A stretch of 64,000 nt of DNA. It comes from CAVYBY01 sp963766935 (GTDB taxonomy: Bacteria; Actinomycetota; UBA4738; HRBIN12). Each line of letters opens with the position of its first letter. The stretch's first letter is position 1. The translations under genes and the position numbers were made by a program. Shown piece after piece: positions 23,772-31,543 of this stretch. The stretch spans positions 310,001 through 374,000 of the forward strand of contig CAVYBY010000003.1 of NCBI GenBank assembly GCA_963766935.1, in the 5' to 3' direction. The notes under the pieces were generated by a model. The model saw only the letters and a list, made by a program, of their open reading frames with translations, did no database searches and had not been told where the DNA came from.

Positions 23772-24566
23772 ATGGGTGCAACGACGGTACGTGACGCAGA
23801 CGCAAGTACGGGCGTTCGATCGCCCCGAACGGGGATGGATCCCACCCGACGGATCGCGCTGATCGCGGGCGTGTTCTTCCTGATTACCTTCATCGCCTCG
23901 ATCCCCGCGGCGCTCGCTCTCTACTCCCACGTGCTGGACAACCCGAACTTCATCATCGGTTCCGGCGGCGACTCGCGCGTGTTCTTCGGAGCGTTCCTCG
24001 AGATGATCCTCATCGTCGCGAACATCGGCTCCGCCGTCGTCCTGTTCCCGCTCCTCAAGCGGCAGAACGAGGGCCTCGCGCTCGGGTACGTCACCGCCCG
24101 CATCGTGGAGTCCGGGTTCATCGCCGTCGGTCTCCTCAGCCTGCTCGCGGTCGTGACGTTGCGGCAGGACGTCGGCGCCGCCGGTGCCGGCTCGCTCGTC
24201 CTGGTCGGCAGGTCGCTCGTCGCGGTCCACGACTGGACGTTCCTGCTCGGGCCCGGCTGGGTCGTCGGCGTCGGGAACGGGCTGATCCTTGGCTACCTGA
24301 TGTACCGGTCCGGCCTCGTGCCGCGGCGCATGGCGATGCTGGGACTGATCGGAGGTCCGCTGATCATCGCCTCGGGGACCGCCGTGCTGTTCGGTGTGTT
24401 CGACGCGGGCTCCGCGCCGCAGGTCATCGCGACGATCCCGGAGTTCTTCTGGGAGCTGTCGTTCGGCATCTACCTCGTCGTCAAGGGGTTCAGGCCGTCC
24501 CCGATCACCGCGGACTACCTGCGAGATGTCGAGCTCAGCGAGGGCTCAGCGGCAGTTACGACGTAG
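23772..24566 (+). CDS. DUF4386-family membrane protein
   Basis: A 264-residue integral membrane protein with about six hydrophobic helices. The arrangement LLGPGWVVGVGNGLILGYLM and SGLVPRRMAMLGLIGGPLI is typical of DUF4386, whose function is not known. The ATG was chosen for the GAAGGAG ribosome site just before it; the N-terminal 25 residues are polar and probably cytoplasmic. A truncated relative of its C-terminal half occurs at 37.2-37.5 kb. The last 11 bases overlap the convergent AlkZ-like gene. Confidence 0.8.
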   Translation: MGATTVRDADASTGVRSPRTGMDPTRRIALIAGVFFLITFIASIPAALALYSHVLDNPNFIIGSGGDSRVFFGAFLEMILIVANIGSAVVLFPLLKRQNEGLALGYVTARIVESGFIAVGLLSLLAVVTLRQDVGAAGAGSLVLVGRSLVAVHDWTFLLGPGWVVGVGNGLILGYLMYRSGLVPRRMAMLGLIGGPLIIASGTAVLFGVFDAGSAPQVIATIPEFFWELSFGIYLVVKGFRPSPITADYLRDVELSEGSAAVTT

Positions 24567-25647
24567 TCCGCTTCTCAGCTCGGCGCAACTCGGAGCCCGG
24601 CCTCGGCCGGGCTCCGGCCGCGTCGTCGTCCCAGCGGACGGCGATCCGCCCCCGGACCCCCGGCAGCGGCAAGGACGCCGCTTCCGCTTCGACCGCCCCG
24701 CGTGCCGCGCGCGAGAGACGTCGCCAGGTCTGGATCGTCACCGTCGCCTCCGCGCGTCGCCACGTTCCTGCGACCTCGCCGTCGACCAGGAGGCCGCCCG
24801 GCCAGACGCGAGGGGTCCAGAGCTCGCGACGACGGCCGCCGTCGGGGACGAGGAGCTCGCGATCGGCTCCGTGCAAGAGGAAGTAGGCGTCGCCGCTCGG
24901 AAGGAGCCGTGCGGGCGCCGCGGATCCCGGCGCGGCGCGGAACGTCGGGACATCGCGCGTGAGGATCCACGCGTCGCCGACCGGTGTTCGCACCGGGGTC
25001 AGCGACCTGCGGAGCGCGTCGAACGCCGCGACGCCGTCGCGCGCCCCGATCCCCGCCCACCCGGCGAACGCCTCGGGCGTGGCCGGGCCGAAGATGTGCA
25101 GGTACCGGCGCGCGAGCTCGAGGCGAGCGTCGCGCGGGTCGACCTCGGGTGGCGGCACGGTCCAGATGGTCGGCTGTCGCGCGCCGTCCCACCGGATCAC
25201 CACCGTGCCGGTCGGTGCGGCGTACCGGAGCCGGTTCGGGTGTTCGCCGAGCGCGTCTCCCGCCTCGCCGTAGGTCATCCGCGCGCCACCCAGGAGGGCA
25301 TGCAGGCGAGCGGCCAGGTCCTCCGCGATCCGCCGGGGGCCGGGTTCTTCCGGCAGCCTGCCGAGCGAGAACACCGCGAGGTCGCGCGCCGCGACGACGT
25401 ACGCGCTGAAGCGCGGCCCCCACAGCTGGACGAGGGATGGGTCCTCCCAGGTGGACGGTTCGGTCCCCGCGACCCGCGCGTGGATCGACAGAAGCGCGGC
25501 CCGCGGCATGCTGTCCTGCAAGCCGGCCCACGCCGCGCGCCGCAGCGAGCGCCGTCCGCGCGGGAGCCGCTCGTCGAGCACGCCGACGCGGCGCCGGTGC
25601 GCCAGAATCTGCGACCGCGTGAGGCCGAGTCGAGGCGTCGCGTCCAT
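24556..25647 (-). CDS. Winged-helix DNA-binding protein, AlkZ/HTH_42 family
   Basis: A 363-residue protein of the HTH_42 family, which includes the DNA interstrand-crosslink glycosylases AlkZ/AlkX and many uncharacterised actinobacterial members. The N-terminal part carries the AAWAGLQDSMPRAALLSIHARV stretch at the position of the AlkZ QxQ(D) motif; only the second glutamine is kept, so glycosylase activity is uncertain. Other family blocks are LVQLWGPRFSAYVV and TYLHIFGPATPEAFAGW-like RRYLHIFGPATPEAFAGW. ATG at 25647 follows GGACGGAG; longer starts add Arg-rich, unconserved sequence. Confidence 0.76.
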   Translation of the reverse strand: MDATPRLGLTRSQILAHRRRVGVLDERLPRGRRSLRRAAWAGLQDSMPRAALLSIHARVAGTEPSTWEDPSLVQLWGPRFSAYVVAARDLAVFSLGRLPEEPGPRRIAEDLAARLHALLGGARMTYGEAGDALGEHPNRLRYAAPTGTVVIRWDGARQPTIWTVPPPEVDPRDARLELARRYLHIFGPATPEAFAGWAGIGARDGVAAFDALRRSLTPVRTPVGDAWILTRDVPTFRAAPGSAAPARLLPSGDAYFLLHGADRELLVPDGGRRRELWTPRVWPGGLLVDGEVAGTWRRAEATVTIQTWRRLSRAARGAVEAEAASLPLPGVRGRIAVRWDDDAAGARPRPGSELRRAEKRTTS

Positions 25648-25827
25648 CTCCGTCCCCGAGTCCCCGCGCGGGTGGTGATCGCGGCGAGCCGAGCATAGGG
25701 CACCACTCGATCGGCGGCCAGGCCGATCCGCGATCCGAGCAACGGCGCGCCGAAGCACCCGACCTGCTCCCACGGATCAGGTCCTTCGACCCTGTCGCAC
25801 CCGAGGCCGTTGGGGTCTGCTGTGTGC

Positions 25828-26469
25828 ATGGTCGAGCACGAAGCCGCAGAAGCCGGAGATGCCGGCCGGCCCCCCGCGGCCGTGGATCTCTACTGGATCC
25901 CGCTGGGCGCGGGGCAGCACGTCGTGAGGCTGAGCGGAAAGCTGTTCGAGGCGATCGGTGCGCGCGTGCAGCGACGAGTTCCGTGCGACCTCTTTCACTC
26001 GGCGCTCGTGGTGGACGCCCCTGGTGGACGCTTCGTCATCGAGCAGACCCCGGTCCCCGACGCGAACGGGAAGCAACGCGGTGTCGTCGTGGAGGGAGCG
26101 GTCGGATCGAGGCTCGCCGGACGCTTCCGGCTCTTTCGCTACGAGATTCGCCGATGGCGAGACGGTGTCATCCCCGATATCGGAGCGGCTATCTCGAGTC
26201 CCGTGCGCGTAACGGATGACATCGCCCGAGCGTCACTGCTGCTCGATCTGGTGCCGGCGGTCCCGGCCCTGGTTTGGGGCCGGGACGAGCGCCACACGGG
26301 CGACATGTGGAACTCGAACTCGGTGATCTCCTGGTTGCTCGCCAGCGCCGGTCTCGATCCCGGCCGGATCCAACCGCCACGCGGTGGTCGTGCGCCGGGC
26401 TGGCACGCGGGCCTTGTCGTGGCCGGGACGGCCGCGACGGGAATGCCGCGTGGCCGGCGGAGGTTATAG
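25828..26469 (+). CDS. Conserved hypothetical protein, possible papain-like fold
   Basis: A 213-residue soluble protein not assigned to a characterised family. It opens with LYWIPLGAGQHVVRLSGKLF, then CDLFHSALVVDAPGGRFVIEQ and, near residue 170, GDMWNSNSVISWLLASAGL. A histidine followed by a later N-x-N-S/C helix recalls the permuted NlpC/P60 (LRAT-like) hydrolases, in which the helix normally starts with a catalytic cysteine; here that position would be serine or asparagine. This fold is only inferred. It precedes the thioredoxin gene by 48 bases but is separated from it by a promoter and operator. Confidence 0.6.
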   Translation: MVEHEAAEAGDAGRPPAAVDLYWIPLGAGQHVVRLSGKLFEAIGARVQRRVPCDLFHSALVVDAPGGRFVIEQTPVPDANGKQRGVVVEGAVGSRLAGRFRLFRYEIRRWRDGVIPDIGAAISSPVRVTDDIARASLLLDLVPAVPALVWGRDERHTGDMWNSNSVISWLLASAGLDPGRIQPPRGGRAPGWHAGLVVAGTAATGMPRGRRRL

Positions 26470-26494
26470 CCTACGTGGATACCCCCCCCGGTAT
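26467..26494 (+). promoter_or_regulatory. Promoter and palindromic operator before trxA, CsoR/CstR-type
   Basis: TAGCCT (26467-26472) is a possible -10. It is followed by ATACCCCCCCCGGTAT (26479-26494), with matching ATACC/GGTAT arms around a C-run, placed on the expected transcription start. CsoR-family repressors bind pseudo-palindromes of exactly this kind (TACC, a G/C-rich centre, GGTA). Such a repressor is the second gene downstream, so autoregulation of the trxA-repressor-osmC unit is likely. Confidence 0.6.
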
Positions 26495-26517
26495 GGGAGG
26501 GGCGCGACGGAAAGGGC

Positions 26518-26910
26518 ATGTGGATGGCGACGGTTGATCTGACGACCGACACGTTCGAGGAGACGGTCTCCGGCGACGGGATCGTCCTGGTCGACTTCTG
26601 GGCCGAGTGGTGCGGTCCGTGCAAGCACTTCGGCCCCGTCTTCGAGCAGGCATCCCGCAAGCACCCCGGCATCGTCTTCGGCAAGGTCGACACGGAAGCG
26701 CAGCAAGAGCTCGCCGCCGTATTCCAGATCCGCTCGATCCCCACGTTGATGGCGTTCCGGGAAGGCGTGCTGGTGTTCGAGCAGCCCGGGGCGCTCCCGG
26801 CCGCTGCTCTCGACCAGCTCATCGAGGCCGTCGGCATGCTCGACATGGCCGGCGTGCACCGCCAGCTCGCCGAGGCGGAACAGACGCGGTCCTCGGAGGC
26901 GGTCTCGTGA
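26518..26910 (+). CDS. trxA: Thioredoxin
   Basis: A 130-residue single-domain thioredoxin, the cytoplasmic disulfide reductant. The active site is WCGPCK within VDFWAEWCGPCKHFGP and the cis-proline loop is SIPTLMAF. The C-terminal tail is about 20 residues longer than in E. coli TrxA. ATG at 26518 or the second ATG two codons later could be used. It heads a unit with a CstR-like repressor and an OsmC protein, suggesting it reduces persulfides or oxidised thiols under sulfur stress rather than serving as the housekeeping copy (inference). Confidence 0.92.
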   Translation: MWMATVDLTTDTFEETVSGDGIVLVDFWAEWCGPCKHFGPVFEQASRKHPGIVFGKVDTEAQQELAAVFQIRSIPTLMAFREGVLVFEQPGALPAAALDQLIEAVGMLDMAGVHRQLAEAEQTRSSEAVS

Positions 26911-26940
26911 CCGCCTACGGAAGGAGCAGGGGGTGCTGAC

Positions 26941-27234
26941 ATGAGCGCGGCCAGGACGGCTTCTGCGAAAGCCACGTTGGGACTGAACCCCGCCGACGTG
27001 GCGTCGGCCGTGCGCCGGCTGCGGCGCGTCGAGGGACAGATCGCCGGGGTGATCCGCATGTTGGAGGAAGGCCGCGAGTGCCGGGATGTCGTGGTGCAGG
27101 TGGCCGCGGTGTCTCGAGCGTTGGACAAGGCAGGCTTCGCCATCATCGCGTCCGGGTTGCGCGAGTGCCTCGCGAAACCCGACCCGGACCGCAGCCTTGA
27201 TGAGCTGGAGCGATTGTTCCTTTCCCTCGCATGA
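26941..27234 (+). CDS. CsoR-family repressor, CstR-like (persulfide-sensing type)
   Basis: A 97-residue all-helical DUF156 protein. RRLRRVEGQIAGVIRML is the family signature. The first sensing cysteine is in GRECRDVV and the second in LRECLA. The copper-sensor histidine, normally in an HLxxC block, is replaced (SGLREC), leaving a Cys-Cys pair as in CstR, which reacts with hydrogen persulfide instead of copper. The ATG follows GGAAGGAG. Lying between trxA and osmC with a TauE/SafE gene nearby fits a sulfur-stress regulator. Formaldehyde or metal sensing by other relatives cannot be fully excluded. Confidence 0.82.
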   Translation: MSAARTASAKATLGLNPADVASAVRRLRRVEGQIAGVIRMLEEGRECRDVVVQVAAVSRALDKAGFAIIASGLRECLAKPDPDRSLDELERLFLSLA

Positions 27235-27273
27235 GCGGCATCTGAGACCGGGCCCTGGGCCAGGAAGGTAGCG

Positions 27274-27684
27274 ATGAGCGACATCTTCGTACGACACGAC
27301 CAAGGCGATCGCTTCACGATCAGCGTTCGCGGTCATCACCTCACGATCGATCAGCCGGTCGAGGATGGCGGCGACGATATGGGACCGACGCCGAGCGAAC
27401 TCTTCGTGGCGTCTCTCGCCGGATGTGTCGGGTTCTTCGCGGAACGCTTTCTGGTCCGCCACGACATCGGGACCGAGGGACTCGAGGTCCACGCAACCTA
27501 CGAGTACGCCAAAGACGCTCCATCCAGGGTGGCATCGATCGACGTGCAGCTCGTGATCCCCGACGCGTTCCCGGAGTCGAAGATCCCCACCCTGATGCGG
27601 GTCGTGGATCGCTGCACCGTGCACAACTCCTTGCGCCGGCCCCCGCAGGTTCGGATCTCGACGCAACTCCCCGCGTCGGTCTAG
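27274..27684 (+). CDS. OsmC/Ohr-family protein
   Basis: A 136-residue OsmC-like protein. The two redox cysteines are visible in AGCVGFFAERF and DRCTVHNSL, with a histidine two residues after the second. Family members reduce organic hydroperoxides or, in some actinobacteria and staphylococci, act on persulfides. The ATG has AGGAAGG before it, 39 bases after the repressor stop, consistent with a trxA-repressor-osmC operon. It converges with the TauE/SafE gene. Confidence 0.87.
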   Translation: MSDIFVRHDQGDRFTISVRGHHLTIDQPVEDGGDDMGPTPSELFVASLAGCVGFFAERFLVRHDIGTEGLEVHATYEYAKDAPSRVASIDVQLVIPDAFPESKIPTLMRVVDRCTVHNSLRRPPQVRISTQLPASV

Positions 27685-27715
27685 ACGTCTTGGAGGACGC
27701 CTCGGGGCCGCGTCA

Positions 27716-28480
27716 TCAACCCAGGATCGCCAAGACCCGGTACAGGACAAAGGCGAAGCCTGAGCCGATGAGGAACCAACCGAACGCGGAACGGATACGC
27801 GTCCCGGTCACGCGTTGGGCCAGCCGGCCGCTCGCGATGCTGGCCGGTATCGCGCCCAGAGCCAAGCTGCCGGCCACGCCCCAATCGATATGGCCCAGCG
27901 CCACGTGAGTGGCGAGCGTCGGGACGGCCAGAGCCGCGATGACGAGGAGACTCGTGCCGGCCGCCTCCCGCATCCGCAGTCCGAAGACCAACAGGTACAT
28001 CGGCACGAGCAGGAAGCCGCCGCCGTTGGCGAGCAGTCCGGTGAAGAGCCCGACTCCCGAGGACGCAGCCACCAACAGGAGACGGTGTTTGCGCCGGACG
28101 GTGCCGGCCGAGCGGGCGGACTGATCGATCGGGCGGAGCACGCGCTGTCCGACCACGATCAGGACGAGTCCCGAGCTGATGAGCAGGATGGGACCTCCGA
28201 CCAGGTCCGACAGCAGGGCCCCGATCACGGCGGCAGGCAGGGCGCCCACGAGCGTCCACGCGGCGGCTCGTGGCCTGGCCTCCCCTCCTCGGACGTAGGG
28301 TCCGGCCGCACCGAGCGCGGCAGGGATGGTCGCGGGCAGCGGCGAAGCAACGGCGAAGAGCCCGGGCACGCCGAGAACCGCAAGCAGCGGCGTGGCGATC
28401 GAGGAACCACCAACCCCGAACAGCCCCGTCAGGGTGCCGATCGCAGCTCCCGCGACCACGAAGACCGGCCATGGCGCCAT
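27716..28480 (-). CDS. TauE/SafE-family membrane exporter
   Basis: A membrane protein of about 254 residues with roughly eight helices. The diagnostic GLFGVGGSSIATPLL motif is near the N-terminus and is repeated in degenerate form as GLLANGGGFLLVPMYL, as usual in this family. Members move sulfite, sulfoacetate, taurine or related sulfur anions. It converges on the trxA-cstR-osmC unit. The ATG at 28480 was chosen because TACGAT (28495-28490) lies nine bases upstream, a leaderless arrangement; a GTG start 42 bases further up would include that promoter and approach the GGTTGG repeat. Confidence 0.82.
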   Translation of the reverse strand: MAPWPVFVVAGAAIGTLTGLFGVGGSSIATPLLAVLGVPGLFAVASPLPATIPAALGAAGPYVRGGEARPRAAAWTLVGALPAAVIGALLSDLVGGPILLISSGLVLIVVGQRVLRPIDQSARSAGTVRRKHRLLLVAASSGVGLFTGLLANGGGFLLVPMYLLVFGLRMREAAGTSLLVIAALAVPTLATHVALGHIDWGVAGSLALGAIPASIASGRLAQRVTGTRIRSAFGWFLIGSGFAFVLYRVLAILG

Positions 28481-28524
28481 CCGGTCGACATCGTAGGCAC
28501 CCGCCCGGGAATCCGGCGCCACGC

Positions 28525-28542
28525 GGTTGGTCGGTTGGCTGG
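28525..28542 (+). repeat. GGTTGG-type repeat (G-quadruplex motif)
   Basis: GGTTGGTCGGTTGGCTGG has five GG runs separated by two bases, a two-tetrad quadruplex pattern, in the short gap between the TauE/SafE and SRPBCC genes. Two similar motifs occur at 33.6 and 36.8 kb, all three read on the plus strand and all between genes. Confidence 0.5.
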
Positions 28543-28544
28543 CA

Positions 28545-29267
28545 TCACCTCGATCGCTCGGCGTTTCCGGCGGCGTCCGGCCGCAGCCGGGGCAGGGTCG
28601 CCAACCGGCGAAGGTTCACGAGCATCTTCCGCTCCATCACGAACGACCCCGGGTCGGCGATCAGCACCCAGATGCGGGTCGCAAGGTTCAACGGCCAGTT
28701 CTGGCGCCACCGGCTGATCAGACGGCTGCCTCCCGCCGCATCGCCCTCGACGAGCAAGCACCAGGAGTCCGCCTCGCCACCGCTCACGATGTAATGGTCC
28801 CGCTCGATCGCCCGAACGACCGGACCGAGACCCGGCATCATCTGGATGCGATCGCCGACGGCGAGCCGTTGTAGCTCCGGGTCGATCCGATCCGCGCTCG
28901 GGCGTCCGTCGTTGTCGATCCAGTCGTAGCTGTACCAGCCTCCTCGTTCGTAGCCGATCTGCAGGAGCCAGGGGAACACGACCTCCGGCGGCGCTTCGAT
29001 CCCGACGGCCCGAGTCGTCGTCTTCGCCGTCGGCCCCAGGATCTCGTCGCCGGGCATCGGCCGGCGAGCCTCATCGCCGATGGTCCCCCATCGCCGCTGC
29101 CACGGCCCGATCACCATCACGTAGCAACCGATCACCGCCCCAAGGAGCAGGAGGAAGACGACCATCCCTGCGGCCGGGCCGGCCCACGCGATCAACCCCA
29201 CAAGACTCCCGATGAACACGACCATGAGGCTCAGCACGATCAATCCGATCGTCCGCTGCGTCTTCAT
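28545..29267 (-). CDS. Membrane-anchored SRPBCC-type protein
   Basis: A 240-residue protein with two N-terminal membrane helices (about residues 8-30 and 32-55) followed by a soluble domain of the START/SRPBCC (polyketide-cyclase-like) fold. GIEAPPEVVFPWLLQIG and GYERGGWYSYDWIDN are characteristic of this uncharacterised subgroup; the C-terminus has DPGSFVMERKMLVNLRRLA. The soluble domain probably binds a hydrophobic ligand. It lies head to head with the universal stress protein gene across a 223-base gap in which nothing specific was recognised. Confidence 0.75.
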   Translation of the reverse strand: MKTQRTIGLIVLSLMVVFIGSLVGLIAWAGPAAGMVVFLLLLGAVIGCYVMVIGPWQRRWGTIGDEARRPMPGDEILGPTAKTTTRAVGIEAPPEVVFPWLLQIGYERGGWYSYDWIDNDGRPSADRIDPELQRLAVGDRIQMMPGLGPVVRAIERDHYIVSGGEADSWCLLVEGDAAGGSRLISRWRQNWPLNLATRIWVLIADPGSFVMERKMLVNLRRLATLPRLRPDAAGNAERSR

Positions 29268-29490
29268 CGACCGTCACCTCCGTCCCCGAGGCGCGTCCTC
29301 GCTCGCGTCTCCTCGCCATTGCATCGTGGCGCCGGCCCGCTCCGTCGACACTGGTCGAACGGCCCGGCTCGTCCGGGTCCCTTGCGCGGGAGCCTGCCAC
29401 CCTCCGTTCGGCCCCCACGGTCCGGGCCGCGCGGCCCGGGTCCGCGGGTTGGGGAAGGTGCACGCTCGAGGCGTGAGAAAGGGGGACGTC

Positions 29491-29991
29491 ATGACCGAGC
29501 GAATCGTGGTTGGGGTGGACGGATCGGACGCGGCGTGGCACGCGGTTCGGTGGGCCGCACGTCACGGAGGAACGGGGACGGATCGGATCCTCGAGCTGGT
29601 AACGGTGTGGCAGGTTCCCACGTACCAGGGTGCCCTCGGGCTGCCGATCAACCAGGAGGAGGTAGGAGGACTGGCTCAGGAAGCGGAGTCCATTGCCACC
29701 GAGGCCGCGCGCGAGGTGCTCGCGGAGGACGCGGACGCGAAGATCGAGATCATGGTCGTCGAGGGATACCCGTCGTTGCGGTTGCTGCAAGCCGCCGAGG
29801 GCGCCGACTTGCTCGTTGTGGGATCACGTGGACTGGGAGGCTTCAGGGGACTGCTTCTGGGCTCCGTCAGTCAACAATGCGCGCAGCACGCACCATGCCC
29901 GGTCGTGATCGTCAGAAAGGGGTCGGATGGGGAGCTCGATCGGGACGACCGAAGCATGCTCTCGTCGACATCCCCTCGCGACTTCGAGTAG
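29491..29991 (+). CDS. Universal stress protein (UspA family)
   Basis: A 166-residue single Usp domain. It starts with IVVGVDGSDAAWHAVRWA and carries the ATP-binding loop GSRGLGGFRGLLLGS followed by VIVRKG, so it belongs to the nucleotide-binding class (G-2x-G-9x-G-S). The ATG follows AAAGGGGGA. In actinobacteria such proteins respond to hypoxia, redox or nutrient stress. The C-terminal 20 residues (EL-DRDDRSML) are an unconserved acidic tail. Confidence 0.88.
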   Translation: MTERIVVGVDGSDAAWHAVRWAARHGGTGTDRILELVTVWQVPTYQGALGLPINQEEVGGLAQEAESIATEAAREVLAEDADAKIEIMVVEGYPSLRLLQAAEGADLLVVGSRGLGGFRGLLLGSVSQQCAQHAPCPVVIVRKGSDGELDRDDRSMLSSTSPRDFE

Positions 29992-29997
29992 CCCACC

Positions 29998-30003
29998 TAC
30001 ACT
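29998..30003 (+). promoter_or_regulatory. -10-like element before the GNAT gene
   Basis: TACACT lies eight bases before the ATG at 30012, a leaderless-type spacing. CGGGAGCC in between could also act as a weak ribosome site. Confidence 0.3.
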
Positions 30004-30011
30004 CGGGAGCC

Positions 30012-30828
30012 ATGATCCCGGCGATCGATCGGCTGATCGCGTTCGCCGAGGACCCGGGCGCGTTCGTTGCGATCGGGCCGGACGAAGAGCGGATCCTCAC
30101 CGACCGGTACTGCGTGACGTTCTCGCAGGGCGAGCACTTCTGGTCCACGTCGGTCGAGCGCCTCCGCTTCGGAGCCGAACGAGGTCGAGACGGCCGTCGC
30201 GGAGATCCACGACCTGATGTCGGACCGAGGCCGGAACGCCGCTGCGTGGCGAGTGGGCCCCTCGGCCACGCCGCAGGGCGTGCACGATCTGCTCGTGGGC
30301 CTCGGGATGGAGCCGGAGTCCGACGTGGGCTCGATGGTCCTGCTCCTCACGGAACAGCCCGATGTCGTGCCATCGTCGTTCGACGTTCGGCTCGTGTCGA
30401 CCTACGAGGAACACCTCGCCTCCGTGGAGGTCGGGATCGAGGCCTTCGAGTTCCCCGAACCGGACGCGGAAGACGAGCGTCGCCGCGCGCGCTCTACGTT
30501 CGAGACCGAGCGGGATGCCGGCCACACGGTGCGCCTGGTTGCGTTCGACGGAGGCCGCCCGGTCGCGACCGGCAGGGCGTGGTTCGCTCCTTTGGGGCTG
30601 TACCTCGGAGGCGGCGGCACGCTCCCATCGGACCGAAGGCGCGGCGCAATGAGCACGCTCATCGCGCGCGCTTGGGAGGAATCGGTGCTCCGCGGAACGC
30701 CGGCTCTCGTCACGCATGCGGGGCCGATGGCAGCGTCGGCCCTGGAGAAGATCGGTTTCAGGTCATACGGGCAAGCCCGCCACCTAGTCGATCGACCCGG
30801 CAGGGCTCTTCGTTCGCCTGCGCAGTGA
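30012..30828 (+). pseudogene. GNAT-type acetyltransferase gene with a frameshift
   Basis: The protein is split between two frames. The first part (MIPAIDRLIAFAEDPGAF to about STSVERLRF) ends near 30165, and the next frame continues as SEPNEVETAVAEIHDLMSDRG. The C-terminal GNAT domain contains VRLVAFDGGRPVATGRAWF, GGGTLPSDRRRGAMSTLIARAW (the acetyl-CoA loop) and LEKIGFRSYGQA. One base change in the stretch 30150-30170 would restore a single protein of about 270 residues. It may be a real lesion or an assembly error. If translated from an internal ATG (30217), the GNAT domain alone could be made. Confidence 0.68.
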
Positions 30829-30905
30829 TCGACCATCACGCTGATCGCCACCGTCCCGAAGCAGGCGTCCCTGCGTTCCTCCTCGCCTCCCACGTTGTTG
30901 CGTGG

Positions 30906-31505
30906 TCACGGTTCCGGCCCGGTGGCGATGACCGTGCGTCGTTGCCATGGCGTACCGAGTGCAGGGAGTAGCCAGCGATCGAGGCCGACCCAACCGGCGG
31001 TTCTCCACGCCAAGATCAACAGGACTTCAAACAGAAAGAAGATCGGATTGACGCCCGCGACGCCGGCCAAACCAAAGGTCATCGTCAGAAGGCCGGCGGC
31101 GAAGGCGGCGATGCCGGTAAACAACCCCAGTAGCAAGCAGACGCCGACGGTCACTTCGCCGAGCGATATGAGCTTTGCCATGAGCTCCGACGGGCCCGGG
31201 TTGTCCATCCAACGAAGAAAGGTCGCGTACCAGCCGTAGTTGACGGCTGAATGCGGCCCTTGCGCTGCTTTGGGCAGGGCGGCATTCTCGATGAAGCCGC
31301 GGAGGGAAGCGCCGGTCTTCAGCCACGATGCCTGCGTCAGCGTCCATCGCCACGCCTGATCGGCGCCCGAAATCTTCTTCCACCCCTCGAGCAGCCACTC
31401 GTAACCGAGATAGCCGCGCAGCACAAGCCAAATCCATGCCGAGGAGGTCGACGAGAACAGCCAGTGCATCACTCTTGGTTCCCGAACCTCGACGTAGCCG
31501 GTCAT
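30906..31505 (-). CDS. DoxX-family membrane protein
   Basis: A 199-residue membrane protein with about five hydrophobic segments. LRGYLGYEWLLEGWKKISG at the start and KLISLGEVTVGVCLLLGLFTG later are typical DoxX blocks. DoxX-like proteins are linked to quinone-dependent redox reactions and to oxidative stress complexes in mycobacteria. The ATG is preceded by GAGGAG, 38 bases after the SDR stop, so it is probably the third gene of the ddn-SDR-doxX operon. Confidence 0.84.
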   Translation of the reverse strand: MTGYVEVREPRVMHWLFSSTSSAWIWLVLRGYLGYEWLLEGWKKISGADQAWRWTLTQASWLKTGASLRGFIENAALPKAAQGPHSAVNYGWYATFLRWMDNPGPSELMAKLISLGEVTVGVCLLLGLFTGIAAFAAGLLTMTFGLAGVAGVNPIFFLFEVLLILAWRTAGWVGLDRWLLPALGTPWQRRTVIATGPEP

Positions 31506-31543
31506 CTCTTGAGGCTCCTCTCTGGTATCTGTCCGCACGGACG

